Program-made: the position numbers and the translations under genes
Origin: Leptofilum sp041987425
GTDB lineage: Bacteria > Chloroflexota > Anaerolineae > Promineifilales > Promineifilaceae
Direction of reading: 5' to 3'
NCBI GenBank assembly: GCA_041987425.1
Contig: JBHIWP010000005.1
Coordinates: 12,905-76,904 of the forward strand
DNA: 64,000 bases
Part shown: piece after piece, positions 8,432 to 17,896 of the stretch
Layout: every line of letters starts with the position of its first letter
Numbering within the stretch: position 1 is the first letter of the stretch
The notes under the pieces: model-generated
Told to the model about the DNA's origin: nothing
Seen by the model: only the letters and a program-made list of their open reading frames with translations
The model's database searches: none

Positions 8432-11428
8432 TTGAGCACCTTATTGCAGCGCGCGAAAAATAGTTGGCGTGGTTGGGGAACGGCCGTTTTCCTGGTTCTG
8501 TTCCTCTTGCTGCATGGTGGTAGCCAGCCAACCCTGGCCCAAGATGACGCTGCCGACGAGTCGCTCGCCACTGCCCAGGCGATCCTCAACAGCATGAGCG
8601 TGGAAGAGCGCGTCGGGCAGCTGTTCCTTGTTACGTTCGAGGGCGATCAGGCCACCTTCGACAGCGACATCGCCGACCTTATTACCAATTTCCATATTGG
8701 GGGCGTTGTCCTTTCCGCAGACAACAACAACATCACGGGCTATGGCAACCTGGAAAACATTCCCTTGCAAACGTCGGACCTCATCAATAATCTGCAAAGT
8801 TTAGCGCTGTTTGGCCAGCCCCTTACCACACCAGACGGGCCAGAAATTGAAGAAGACGCTGTGCCGCCAACCCGCCCTCCCGTCCCTTCCTTCACACCGG
8901 TCCCTCTTTTTGTAGCCATTGCCCATGAAGGCAACAGCTACCCCAACAGCGCCATCCTCAATGGTTTAACCAACGTGCCCAGCAATATGGCTATTGGGGC
9001 CACGTGGCGGCCGGAGCTGGCGCAGCAAGTGGGCCAGGTCGTAGGCCGCGAACTGGCTAATCTGGGCATCAACATGCTGCTGGGTCCCTCGTTGGACGTG
9101 CTAGAAAGTCCCGACCCTGTTGGCCCCAGTGATTTAGGCGTGCGCTCCTTTGGTGGCGATCCGTACTGGGTTGGGGTAATGGGCAGCGCCTACACGGCTG
9201 GCGTGCACATTGGCAGCAATAACCAGATTGCCGTGATTCCCAAGCATTTTCCTGGCTACGGTGCCAGCGACCGGCCGCTGCACGAAGAAGTGCCAACCGT
9301 GCGCAAGTCGCTGGAGCAGCTGCGCCAGATTGAACTGGCACCCTTCTTTGCCGTGACTGGCGGTGCCAGGTGGCCAGAAGCCGTGGCCGACGGAATTTTG
9401 ACGACCCATATTCGCTATCAGGGTTTTCAGGGCAATATTCGGGCGACTACCAACCCGGTCAGCCTCGATCCGCTGGCCCTCTCGGCCCTGATGGCGCAGG
9501 AAGAGTTGAGCAGCTGGCGCGGTGAAGGTGGGCTAATCGTTTCTGACGCGCTGGGCGTGCGCGCTGTTGAGCGTTTTTATGGGCAAGATCAGGGGTTTCC
9601 CCATCGCGTGGTGGCAAAAGATGCTTTTTTGGCCGGTAATGACCTGCTTTACTTGTCTGACTTTGCCCTGGGCGATGCGCCCTATGAAGAGCAGCTTATA
9701 AACATCATTGACACGGTTTTATGGTTCCAAGAGCGGTACGAGACGGATGTGGCTTTTCAGCAGCAGGTAGACACGGCCGTTCTGCGAATACTTCAGCTAA
9801 AATTGCGACTGTACCAAAACAGCTTTGAGCCAAATAACATTCTAATCAGCGAGCTGCCGGCAGCTGATCCTGCTGGAGAAGCCATCACCATTGATGTGGC
9901 TCAGTCTGGCCTGACCCTCATTGCCCCTGACCCAGACGAGCTGGTCGAGCGGCTGGTGCGCCCCCCAACTGCCAGCGACAGCATCATTATCTTTACCGAT
10001 ATGCGCGAGTTCCAGCAGTGCAGCAGCTGCCCGCCGCAGCCTCTGGTTGGCCTGACGGCCGTTGAAGAGCGCATGCTGGCCCTTTATGGCCCGCAAGCCA
10101 GCGCCCAGCTACGGCCAGAGCAAATTACCAGCTACCGCTTTGCTGACCTGCAAGCATTCATTGACGCTGGCACAGAGCCAATCATCTACAATACAGAACC
10201 AATCACGCCCACTGTCGCCCCAAACAGCAGCCCAACGCCAGAAGATGGACCCACACCAACTGCGCTGCCCACCGCTACGCCGCCCGCTTTTTTGGTGCAG
10301 GAGGACTTAGCAAGCGCCGACTGGATTATCTTTGCCATGCTGGACAATATGGGACCCAACTCGCAGGCCCTGAACAACTTCCTGGCCCAACGCCCGGATT
10401 TGGTGCGCGAACGAAAGGTTGTCGTTTTTGCCTTGGACGCCCCTTACTATTTGGATTCGACGGAAATCACCCAGTTGGCGGCCCTGTTTGGACTATACAG
10501 CCATAATGAAGCAGCAATTGATACGGCCGTGCGCGCCCTTTTTCAGGAGCTGCAATTTACCGGCGCATCACCTGTGCATATTCCCGGCGCCAGTTATGAT
10601 CTTTTCCTGCAAACCCAACCCACGCCAAACCAGATTATTGGCCTGAGCGTTACCAACCTGGATACGGCTGACGCCACGGCGAACGAGCCTTTTGCTGTCT
10701 CAGTTGGCGACACGCTGCGGCTGAAAACCGGGGTCATTTTGGACCACAACGGTAACCCGGTCCCCGACGGCACGGTAGTTCGCTTCCGGCAGCGGGACCG
10801 GGTCGCTGGTGTCGAAAACATCATTGATGAAGTTTCTACAGTGGATGGCGTAGCCCAACTGGATTACGTGCTGGAATCCCGCACGGAAGGCGGCCAGTTC
10901 CGCATTGTGGCAGAATCAGGCGCGGCTACTATCTCCCAAGAAATAGACATACAGGTCGGGCAAAGCGGTACTGGCGGCGGGGCCCAAATCTCCATCATCG
11001 ACCCCACGCCTCAACCCACGCCCACCGACACGCCGCCACCAACGCCGACGGTTACAGTGACCTCACCCGCTACCGATGCCCCTGAACCCACGAGTACACT
11101 TTCACAGACCACGGCTCCCCCTGAAGAACCCGGCGTTCGCATTGAACTGTCTGAGTTTTGGCTGCTGACGGCCGTATTTGCCGGACTATTTGTGTCTGGC
11201 GGGGTGGCCTTTACGCTGGGGCGGCAGCAAGACGCCTCGCTTGCACAGCAAATTGGCTGGCCGCTGTGGGCCATGATTGGCGGCCTGCTGGCTTACATTT
11301 ACTTCAAGCTAGAAATGCCAGGGGCCGCTGCTTTTGGCGAGATGGGCGCTTTCACCGGTTTTCTCGTCACGGCAGTCGGTGGGGTTATTGGCTTGCTGCT
11401 TTACTGGTTGCGTCAGAAATTTGGCTAA
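8432..11428 (+). CDS. Membrane-anchored glycoside hydrolase family 3 (NagZ-like beta-N-acetylhexosaminidase) with Ig-like and TM C-terminus
   Basis: I prefer the TTG at 8432, preceded by AGGGAG, because it places a clean signal peptide (basic start, then AVFLVLFLLLHGG… to TLAQ) at the N-terminus; the frame is open back to ATG 8327. The GH3 domain shows KHFPGYG, then a His in SDRPLHEEVP that matches the NagZ acid/base loop, and the nucleophile Asp in VSDALGVRAV. After it come a long alpha/beta region, an Ig-like domain (about 760-850 of the long form), a Pro/Thr linker (PTPQPTPTDTPPPTPT) and three to four TM segments. It should cleave terminal beta-linked sugars outside the cell while tethered at its C-terminus. 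It overlaps the convergent CDF gene by 4 bp. Confidence 0.88.
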   Translation: MSTLLQRAKNSWRGWGTAVFLVLFLLLHGGSQPTLAQDDAADESLATAQAILNSMSVEERVGQLFLVTFEGDQATFDSDIADLITNFHIGGVVLSADNNNITGYGNLENIPLQTSDLINNLQSLALFGQPLTTPDGPEIEEDAVPPTRPPVPSFTPVPLFVAIAHEGNSYPNSAILNGLTNVPSNMAIGATWRPELAQQVGQVVGRELANLGINMLLGPSLDVLESPDPVGPSDLGVRSFGGDPYWVGVMGSAYTAGVHIGSNNQIAVIPKHFPGYGASDRPLHEEVPTVRKSLEQLRQIELAPFFAVTGGARWPEAVADGILTTHIRYQGFQGNIRATTNPVSLDPLALSALMAQEELSSWRGEGGLIVSDALGVRAVERFYGQDQGFPHRVVAKDAFLAGNDLLYLSDFALGDAPYEEQLINIIDTVLWFQERYETDVAFQQQVDTAVLRILQLKLRLYQNSFEPNNILISELPAADPAGEAITIDVAQSGLTLIAPDPDELVERLVRPPTASDSIIIFTDMREFQQCSSCPPQPLVGLTAVEERMLALYGPQASAQLRPEQITSYRFADLQAFIDAGTEPIIYNTEPITPTVAPNSSPTPEDGPTPTALPTATPPAFLVQEDLASADWIIFAMLDNMGPNSQALNNFLAQRPDLVRERKVVVFALDAPYYLDSTEITQLAALFGLYSHNEAAIDTAVRALFQELQFTGASPVHIPGASYDLFLQTQPTPNQIIGLSVTNLDTADATANEPFAVSVGDTLRLKTGVILDHNGNPVPDGTVVRFRQRDRVAGVENIIDEVSTVDGVAQLDYVLESRTEGGQFRIVAESGAATISQEIDIQVGQSGTGGGAQISIIDPTPQPTPTDTPPPTPTVTVTSPATDAPEPTSTLSQTTAPPEEPGVRIELSEFWLLTAVFAGLFVSGGVAFTLGRQQDASLAQQIGWPLWAMIGGLLAYIYFKLEMPGAAAFGEMGAFTGFLVTAVGGVIGLLLYWLRQKFG

Positions 11429-12357
11429 ACGGCCGTATCGACCAGGCTCTCTTCCCTACGATGCAGCTCAATATCTTCCCAGGATACCGGGTCTTCCACC
11501 GGTTCCAGGTGAGTAAAGACCGAAACCGGCGCTATCGCCTGGCGCAAGTCGCGCTCGATGGACTCCAGCAGCGTATGCCCGCGCTGGACGGACCAATGGC
11601 CGGGCACCTGAACGTGCACCGATACAAAGCGATTTGCCCCAGACTGACGCGTGCGCAGGGCATGATACTGCACTTCATCGGAGCAGTAGCTTTCTAGCAC
11701 GTTCCGCACCTGGGCTGCTTCTGCTGCCGGTAATGAACTGTCCATCAGGCCATTGACGGCCGTTCCTAACAGCTTTACCCCGGTGCGAATAATGTGCAGG
11801 GCAACCAGCAGCGCCAGCACCGGGTCCAGCCAGTGCCAGCCGGTAAGCCACACGGCCAAAACGCCACCAAGCACCCCCAGCGAAGTCCATACATCTGTTA
11901 GCAAATGGCTGGCGTTGGCCGTTAGAGCCAATGAGTTGTGCTGACGCCCTACACGTAGCAGCACCAGCGCCGTTAGCCCGTTGCCCAGCGCCGCCACCAA
12001 AGACACACATAGCCCCCACCCAACTTGCTCTAGCGGCTGTGGCTGCAGCAGACGCTGAACGGCCGTATAGCCAATTGCCAATGCCGCCACCAAAATAAGG
12101 CTGCCTTCTATGCCGCCAGAAAAATACTCAGCCTTGCTGTGGCCATACTCGTGCTCATCATCCGGCGGCTGGGCCGCAATGGTGAGAATGATTAGGGCGA
12201 AGACGGCCGTCAGCAAATTCACGCCGGACTCCAGCGCGTCGGACAGCAAGCCGACGGAGCCAGTAAGCCAGTAGGCGGCGGCCTTTAGGCCAATGGAGAG
12301 AACGGCCGTGGCAATTGACAGCCAGGCATAGCGGGTAAGTTGATGACGATTTTGCAT
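11425..12357 (-). CDS. Cation diffusion facilitator (CDF) family transporter
   Basis: The protein has six predicted TM segments. DALESGVNLL in TM2 and NASHLLTDVWTS in TM5 provide the acidic/histidine metal-site residues of CDF transporters (the HxxxD of TM5 is intact). A His-rich cytosolic loop lies between TM2 and TM3 (DDEHEYGHSKAEYF). The C-terminal cytosolic domain (about 205-300) has the ferredoxin-like dimerisation pattern with VSVHVQVPG and a HTLLESIERDL helix. It probably exports Zn2+, Fe2+ or a similar divalent cation in exchange for protons; the metal cannot be assigned. Its 3' end overlaps the GH3 gene by 4 bp. Confidence 0.93.
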   Translation of the reverse strand: MQNRHQLTRYAWLSIATAVLSIGLKAAAYWLTGSVGLLSDALESGVNLLTAVFALIILTIAAQPPDDEHEYGHSKAEYFSGGIEGSLILVAALAIGYTAVQRLLQPQPLEQVGWGLCVSLVAALGNGLTALVLLRVGRQHNSLALTANASHLLTDVWTSLGVLGGVLAVWLTGWHWLDPVLALLVALHIIRTGVKLLGTAVNGLMDSSLPAAEAAQVRNVLESYCSDEVQYHALRTRQSGANRFVSVHVQVPGHWSVQRGHTLLESIERDLRQAIAPVSVFTHLEPVEDPVSWEDIELHRREESLVDTAV

Positions 12358-12497
12358 ACGATTATTGTGATGGATGCGCTCGTCAATTTCTAGCCAACCC
12401 GTTCATTTTTGTTTTAGTTTGGCCTAAGTTGAAGTGTAGTTAAGGTGAATACGGCCGTTTGACCCGGCTAAAAGGAAAAACCTGGTAGGAAGTAAAA

Positions 12498-12523
12498 AGT
12501 GAAAAGTGGAGCTACTTTTCACT
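12498..12523 (-). terminator. Intrinsic terminator inside a short repeat tract
   Basis: AGTGAAAAGT (12498-12507) pairs perfectly with ACTTTTCACT (12514-12523). Read on the minus strand the hairpin is followed by TTTTTACTT, so it should terminate the SDR gene that ends at 12549. The hairpin is built from copies of a GTGAAAA-type heptamer spread over about 12490-12545. Confidence 0.7.
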
Positions 12524-12548
12524 CTATCACTTTTCACTATTCACCCAG

Positions 12549-13559
12549 TTACCTGTACCGTTCGCGAATATTCGGCACCAGGTATTCATCAAAGGCCCGC
12601 GTAATATCGTAAGCAGGCTGCCAACCCCAATCCTTGCGTGCCTGCTTGTCGTTTAGTCCAGCGGGCCAGCTATCCACAATGCCCTGGCGGTTCAGATCAG
12701 GAGCAAAGGCGATCTTAGCCTGGGGAAATGTCTTTTCCACCAGCGTTTTAAACTCAGCCGCCGATAGGCTAAAGCTGGTGACATTGTACACCGCCCGGCT
12801 CAGCTCACTGCGCGGCGCTTCCCACAGCTGCAGCAGAGAGGTAATCGCATCGGGCATCGCCATGAAGGGGATGGTGCTGTCTTCGCGCACAAAACATCTG
12901 TAGGGCGCGCCCTTGGCTGCAGCGTGCAGCATCTCTGGCCCGTAGTCGCTGGTGCCGCCAGAAGGCACCGTAAAGGCGCTAATTAGGCCCGGAAAACGCA
13001 CGCTGCGAAAGTCCAGCATGGTAGGCGTTGTTTCTGCAAGCTGCTGATAATTTTGGCTATAATAGCTGCCCAACTGTTCACAGTAGAGCTTGTTGCAGCC
13101 ATACATCGTGGTTGGATAGTTCCAATCCCACTCGCGCACATAAAAATCGCGCTGTTTCGTTTCTAAATCTGGCATGCCGTACACGGCAATGGAGCTGGGA
13201 AAGATAAAGCGAACGGGCTTACCGCGCTGCTGTGACTGCTCCGCAGCCAGCTGCAAAAGGTTGAGCGTGCCGTTGACGTTCACCTGATGCGCCAGCTCTG
13301 GCGAGAACTCGCTGCGCGTCGAAAGCAGCGCCGCCAGATGAAAAATGGAGTCAATTTCATACTCGGTAACGAGCCGGGCAAACAGCTTATGGTCTAAGAT
13401 ATCGCCAATGATGTGGGTGGAACGGCCGTCTAGCTCCTCCGGTAACTGGTGCAAATCTAGCGTAAGTAAAATATACTCCCCGCTGGCCGAGAGCTGCTCA
13501 ATTAAAGCCTGGCCAATTTCACCGGCAGCACCGGTTATCAATATTGCTTTTTTACGCAT
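12549..13559 (-). CDS. NAD-dependent epimerase/dehydratase, SDR-type L-threonine 3-dehydrogenase-like
   Basis: The protein has a Rossmann nucleotide site GAAGEIG at residues 10-16 and the SDR catalytic pair YGCNK (YxxxK) near residue 147. The segment RFPGLISAFTVPSGGTSDYG followed by IPFMAMPDAI is the signature of the short-chain L-threonine dehydrogenase subgroup rather than of UDP-glucose epimerases. That enzyme oxidises L-threonine to 2-amino-3-oxobutyrate. Subgroup assignment is by eye. It is a single gene followed by an intrinsic terminator at 12498-12523. Confidence 0.85.
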   Translation of the reverse strand: MRKKAILITGAAGEIGQALIEQLSASGEYILLTLDLHQLPEELDGRSTHIIGDILDHKLFARLVTEYEIDSIFHLAALLSTRSEFSPELAHQVNVNGTLNLLQLAAEQSQQRGKPVRFIFPSSIAVYGMPDLETKQRDFYVREWDWNYPTTMYGCNKLYCEQLGSYYSQNYQQLAETTPTMLDFRSVRFPGLISAFTVPSGGTSDYGPEMLHAAAKGAPYRCFVREDSTIPFMAMPDAITSLLQLWEAPRSELSRAVYNVTSFSLSAAEFKTLVEKTFPQAKIAFAPDLNRQGIVDSWPAGLNDKQARKDWGWQPAYDITRAFDEYLVPNIRERYR

Positions 13560-13744
13560 TCACGCCTCTCTTATGCTCTTTGGGGGAAATTGATCCCCGA
13601 TAATTCAGTAGGATAGCGGTAATCATATCACGATTGCAGCCAAAAAAAGGAAGTTAAACGGCCGTACAGTAAAACAATTTCCCAGGCATTGACGTACAGC
13701 TTACGCGTGTGTTAATCTCATACCCCAACAACGAGGAGAGGTAC

Positions 13745-14986
13745 ATGAGTAACGAGATCGATTTGTTACCTGCAGCAACAGACCACGAATCCCCCCCCTG
13801 GTCGCGCAGCACCAAAGTCATAGTCACCGTAGCGGCGCTGGTGCTCGTCATCTGGCTCACCTACCGCTTTCAATCGCTCATTTCCCAAATTGTGATCGCA
13901 GCCATTTTGGCCTACATCTTGAATCCGATCATCGTTCTAATAGACAAACGAACCAGATTCAAGCGCAGCACGGGCATTCTCGTTGTTTATTTGCTGTTGG
14001 CGCTGGCAGTCATCGGCGGCTTCATTGCCCTGGGATTTGCTGCCTTTGAACAAATCACTTCGCTCATTGAGCAGGTTCCGCTCTTCATTCAGGACATTAC
14101 GGCCGTCATCGAAGAATTCACTGCACGCACAGACCCAATCGTATTTGGCCCGCTGGTGCTAGATCCCAGCGTGATCAACCTGGGGCTTATTCAAGACCAA
14201 CTGGTGGGCATGGTAGAACCGGCCGTCAGCCGTGGCGGGCAGCTTGTTACCGATGTGGCCACGGCCACGATCACGACCCTGGGTACCCTGCTCTTCATTT
14301 TTATCATCTCCATCTATCTGGCTATTGAGATTCCGCAATTGGGTGGCCGCGTGGCTGGATTGGCCCAAATGCCTGGCTACCGCAAGGACGCTGAGCGGCT
14401 GCTGCGCGAATTCGGCCGAATCTGGAGTGCCTATCTGCGCGGTCAGGTTCTTTTGGGCGTCGTCATCTTCTTTGTTGTCTGGCTGGGACTGGCCTTGCTG
14501 GGCGTGCAAAACTCACTGGCGCTGGGGCTGCTCTCTGGCCTGTTAGAATTCATTCCAGTATTAGGGCCTATCATTGGTGCAGGCGCTGCAATTATTGTCG
14601 CTCTTTTTCAGCCAGACACGCTGGGCGAGATGGCTAACTGGCAATACGCTGGGGTAGTGCTCGTCTTCATGCTTATTGTGCAGCAGCTGGAAAACAACAT
14701 TCTGGTGCCGCGCATTGTAGGTGAGTCGCTAGAGCTACACCCATTGATTGTGATTGTTGGGGTGTTCATGGGCAGCAGTTTGGCCGGAATCCTGGGCGCG
14801 ATCCTGGCGGCGCCACTTGTAGCAACGCTAAAACTGGTGGGCATCTATGCCTGGCGAAAAATGTTTGATCAGCCTCCTTTTCCACATCCGGAAAAGGAGT
14901 TGGGGGAGTCGGCCTCTGCTAAACTGCTGAAGCGTGGGCAAGAATTACTGCCCAAGCGCAAGAAAGGAAGCAAGCCCGCCCAGTAA
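13745..14986 (+). CDS. AI-2E family transporter (PerM/DUF20-type)
   Basis: The start is ATG 13745, preceded by CGAGGAGAGGTAC; the 12-codon upstream extension has no ribosome site. The 413-residue protein has about eight TM segments with a long amphipathic middle region. Family segments include ILNPIIVLIDKRTR, the GLLSGLLEFIPVLGPIIGA motif, and QQLENNILVPRIVGESLELHP. The C-terminal tail is basic and soluble. Characterised members export autoinducer-2 or act in Na+/H+ exchange; the substrate here is unknown. A TPR-like membrane gene begins 10 bp after the stop, and a rhomboid protease follows, so the three probably form one operon. Confidence 0.92.
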   Translation: MSNEIDLLPAATDHESPPWSRSTKVIVTVAALVLVIWLTYRFQSLISQIVIAAILAYILNPIIVLIDKRTRFKRSTGILVVYLLLALAVIGGFIALGFAAFEQITSLIEQVPLFIQDITAVIEEFTARTDPIVFGPLVLDPSVINLGLIQDQLVGMVEPAVSRGGQLVTDVATATITTLGTLLFIFIISIYLAIEIPQLGGRVAGLAQMPGYRKDAERLLREFGRIWSAYLRGQVLLGVVIFFVVWLGLALLGVQNSLALGLLSGLLEFIPVLGPIIGAGAAIIVALFQPDTLGEMANWQYAGVVLVFMLIVQQLENNILVPRIVGESLELHPLIVIVGVFMGSSLAGILGAILAAPLVATLKLVGIYAWRKMFDQPPFPHPEKELGESASAKLLKRGQELLPKRKKGSKPAQ

Positions 14987-14996
14987 AATTGTTTTT

Positions 14997-16052
14997 ATGA
15001 AACAGTCAGAATTGTTTCAAACGGCCGTAAAAAAAGCAAAAGCCGGGGAGCGTAAGCAGGCGCGAGACATGCTGATCCAGCTTGTCGGCCAAAATCCACA
15101 ACATGAGCTGGCCTGGCTTTGGCTCAGCGAGCTCGTAGCAAACCCAGAAGACAAAATCATTGCCCTGGAAAATGCCCTCAGCATAAACCCCCAGCGCAGC
15201 CAGACAAAAGAGCGATTGCACCGCCTACGCCAAAAATATGCAAAGCCCAGCCAGCCAGCCACCTCCGGGTTTGGCCCCAATGGTCACGCTCACACCTTTG
15301 CCCTCACGACGGAGGAAGTCCAGTTCGGCGAGATCAACCAGCTATTGGCTGCTGGAAGCGTTGAGCAAGGCCGCCAACAGTTAGCCAACTTTTTACAGCG
15401 CTATTCAAATCATGAGGCAGGCTGGGAACTTATGGTGCACCATGCCGACTCTCAAAAAAATCTCTTGATCGCCCTGGATCATCTGCTTCGCTTGAATACT
15501 GCTCATTCTGAGGCACCGCAATGGTTAGCCAGGGTTAAACCCACCAAGGACGATTTTCTGCAAATGGGCCGCATATATGAGCGTTTAGAAAATTGGGAGC
15601 TGGCCGTTCATTACTACAAGCGCGCCCTAAAATCACCGATTAATGCGGATCGTCTGCTGGCTAAAAAGCGCCTGCCGCACGTGCAAGAGCAGCTGAAGCT
15701 AGCCAACATCACATATACCAGCCCTACAGCCACGGTGCTTCGCCTGGCGCTGGGACCTACGGTTCTGTACGCTATGCTGATGCTGATTCAGGCAGGGCTA
15801 AAACCCACCCAAACGCCCCCGCTGCTGTGCCTGGGTAGTGTGCTCTTCCTGGTAGGAATGGTTCTATTTAGCGCACTTTCCCATGCTCCAGAACACCCCT
15901 GGCTGCAGCGACTCAGGGATACGGCCGTCTTCCAAAGCAATATCACCATGCGCCTGGTCAGCATCTTTCTCATTCTCTTGCCGCTGCTGCTCTTGCTTTT
16001 GGTTACCCTTTCCCGCCTGCTAAATTTCGAACTCGACCTGACTAATCTATGA
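14997..16052 (+). CDS. TPR-like membrane protein
   Basis: I place the start at ATG 14997, 10 bp after the AI-2E transporter stop. The first 250 residues are helical with tetratricopeptide-like spacing (KAKAGERKQARDMLIQL…HELAWLWLSELV…ALENALSINP), and a second set appears near WELAVHYYKRAL. Three C-terminal TM segments follow (about 245-265, 275-293 and 318-345). Such proteins usually scaffold other proteins at the membrane. Its stop overlaps the ATG of the rhomboid protease by 4 bp (ATGA), so the two are translationally coupled and may act together. No enzymatic motif is visible. Confidence 0.8.
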   Translation: MKQSELFQTAVKKAKAGERKQARDMLIQLVGQNPQHELAWLWLSELVANPEDKIIALENALSINPQRSQTKERLHRLRQKYAKPSQPATSGFGPNGHAHTFALTTEEVQFGEINQLLAAGSVEQGRQQLANFLQRYSNHEAGWELMVHHADSQKNLLIALDHLLRLNTAHSEAPQWLARVKPTKDDFLQMGRIYERLENWELAVHYYKRALKSPINADRLLAKKRLPHVQEQLKLANITYTSPTATVLRLALGPTVLYAMLMLIQAGLKPTQTPPLLCLGSVLFLVGMVLFSALSHAPEHPWLQRLRDTAVFQSNITMRLVSIFLILLPLLLLLLVTLSRLLNFELDLTNL

Positions 16053-16744
16053 TTCCGCTAACGGATTTGCAGCCCAATCGCTACACGAGCTTTCCCTTTA
16101 TGACCATGTTCATAATCTTGCTCAATATGGCTGTGCTCATCGGTCAGTTCTTGCTGGTAGAGTTTAACATTGAAGGCTATGTCGAAGCGCTCTACCTCTT
16201 TGGCAGCGTCCCAACCTTCGTCATCGAACAGCAAGCTGCTGGCGCCCTGGCTTCCCTCACCTCCATCTTCATGCACGGCGGCATCCTGCACCTGGCAGGC
16301 AATATGTTGGCACTGTGGGCCTTTGCGCAGCGCGTGGAGGACGCCTGCGGACCGTGGCGCTTTCTCGCTTTTTACCTGCTCTGCGGTGTCTTTGCCGACA
16401 TTATCAGCACCATGAGCCGCTCCACCGAAAGCATCCCCGGCATTGGGGCCAGCGGCGCAGTCTATGGCATCATGGCCGCCTACCTTATCTTATTCCCCGG
16501 TGGAAAAATAAAGGTACTCCTTTTTTGGGGCTTTGGCTTTTGGCGCATTCCATTCCGTGCCTACTGGGTCATTCTCTTCTTTTTCCTGAAGGAAATTCCG
16601 GTTGCGCTTGATGTGCTGTTAATTAATGTGGAATCCAGCGTCGCCCATTGGGCTCACCTTGGCGGCTTCTTTGCCGGCACGCTCATCCTTTTTTTCCTGC
16701 GCCCCGACGCCTTTCATCGCTTCCGCAATGAACTGCCACTCTAA
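16049..16744 (+). CDS. Rhomboid family intramembrane serine protease
   Basis: Rhomboids cleave TM segments of membrane proteins within the bilayer. The catalytic serine is in GIGASGAVYGIMAAYL and the histidine in SSVAHWAHLGGFFAG, giving the Ser-His dyad. The upstream HGGILHLAGNMLALWAF segment is the conserved TM2 region with the oxyanion-side His and Asn. The 231-residue length with six or seven TM segments is normal. Its ATG overlaps the stop of the TPR membrane protein, which may present substrates or regulate it (inference). Confidence 0.95.
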   Translation: MIPLTDLQPNRYTSFPFMTMFIILLNMAVLIGQFLLVEFNIEGYVEALYLFGSVPTFVIEQQAAGALASLTSIFMHGGILHLAGNMLALWAFAQRVEDACGPWRFLAFYLLCGVFADIISTMSRSTESIPGIGASGAVYGIMAAYLILFPGGKIKVLLFWGFGFWRIPFRAYWVILFFFLKEIPVALDVLLINVESSVAHWAHLGGFFAGTLILFFLRPDAFHRFRNELPL

Positions 16745-16774
16745 CAGCTCTCCAGTTTACGTGACAATCTGTCT

Positions 16775-17773
16775 CTAACTTTCACCCTCTACACTGCCAA
16801 CGGTGAGAATCACCTTCCCAATATTCTTATTCTGCCTCACATATTCGTGCGCCTGCTGCGCGTTCTCAATTGGGAATTGGGTGTCGATAATCGGCTTCAG
16901 TTCTCCAGAGCGCAGCAGCGGCCAATAGCCAGACTGAAACTGCTCTGTTATCTTTATTTTTTCGGCGGGCGAACGGGTGCGCAGCGTTGAGCCGATGATC
17001 CGCAATCGCTTGCCCAGGATCAGCCCCATGTTCATTTCACCATGCGACCCGCCCAGCAAGCCGATGTTGACCAAACGGCCGAATCGTTTCAGCGCCTTAA
17101 TGTTCCGTTCTAAATAGCTGCCGCCCACCGGGTCCAAAATCAAATTTACCCCCTGATCCTGCGTGGCAGCCAGCACCCTTTCTAAAAAATTTTCCTGCTT
17201 GTAATTGATCGCCAACTCTGCCCCCAGCCTGCGGCAGGCCATCAGCTTTTCATCGCTGCCTGCGGTAACAAACACAGTGGCCTCGGCGGCGTTAGCCAGC
17301 TGGATAGCCGCCGTACCCACCCCGCTGGCGCCAGCGTGAATCAGCACCGTCTCGCCTGCCACCAGCTCGCCCTCCAAGAATAGGTTAACGTAGGCGGTGT
17401 ACCACACTTCGGGAACGGCCGCTCCCTGGGCAAAGGACCACGCTTTGGGCAGTCTCAACAGCATCCCCGCGGGCACCGCCACCTGTTCAGCGTAGCCGCC
17501 ACCGGGCAGCAGCGCACAAACGCGATCCCCCACCTGCCAATCGTCTACATCCTCGCCTACTGCGGCAATGACGCCTGCCATTTCCAATCCCAAAATCTCG
17601 CTGGCACCCACGGGCGGATTATAGCCACCGCGCGCCTGTAACAGATCAGCACGGTTAACGGCCGTAGCTCGCACATTCACCAACACCTCTTCCGACCCGT
17701 AGGCCACATCTGGCACTGACTCCCATACCAGCTTCGGATTCTCTTTTTCCCCCTTTACTACAATCGCCTTCAT
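16775..17773 (-). CDS. NAD(P)H quinone oxidoreductase, PIG3/QOR-type MDR
   Basis: The start is ATG 17773, which has GGTAGGAAGG just upstream; an in-frame extension to 17809 lacks such a site. The 332-residue protein has the MDR N-domain (VRATAVNRADLLQARGGYNPP, typical of the PIG3 subgroup) and a Rossmann site HAGASGVGTAAIQLA. No zinc ligands are present. It probably reduces quinones with NADPH. The gene is divergent from the phosphoribosyltransferase gene, with a 123-bp shared promoter region, and is a second, distant relative of the enzyme at 3955-4914. Confidence 0.9.
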   Translation of the reverse strand: MKAIVVKGEKENPKLVWESVPDVAYGSEEVLVNVRATAVNRADLLQARGGYNPPVGASEILGLEMAGVIAAVGEDVDDWQVGDRVCALLPGGGYAEQVAVPAGMLLRLPKAWSFAQGAAVPEVWYTAYVNLFLEGELVAGETVLIHAGASGVGTAAIQLANAAEATVFVTAGSDEKLMACRRLGAELAINYKQENFLERVLAATQDQGVNLILDPVGGSYLERNIKALKRFGRLVNIGLLGGSHGEMNMGLILGKRLRIIGSTLRTRSPAEKIKITEQFQSGYWPLLRSGELKPIIDTQFPIENAQQAHEYVRQNKNIGKVILTVGSVEGES

Positions 17774-17896
17774 AGCCTTCCTACCTTCGTTTTCTAATCT
17801 GGATGCCACCTAAACTACAATAAGGTAAACTACTTAAACTTCACAACCGTAGGCCAAGTTCTAAGAACTGGCCCATATGGAGGAGAGTATCACAAG

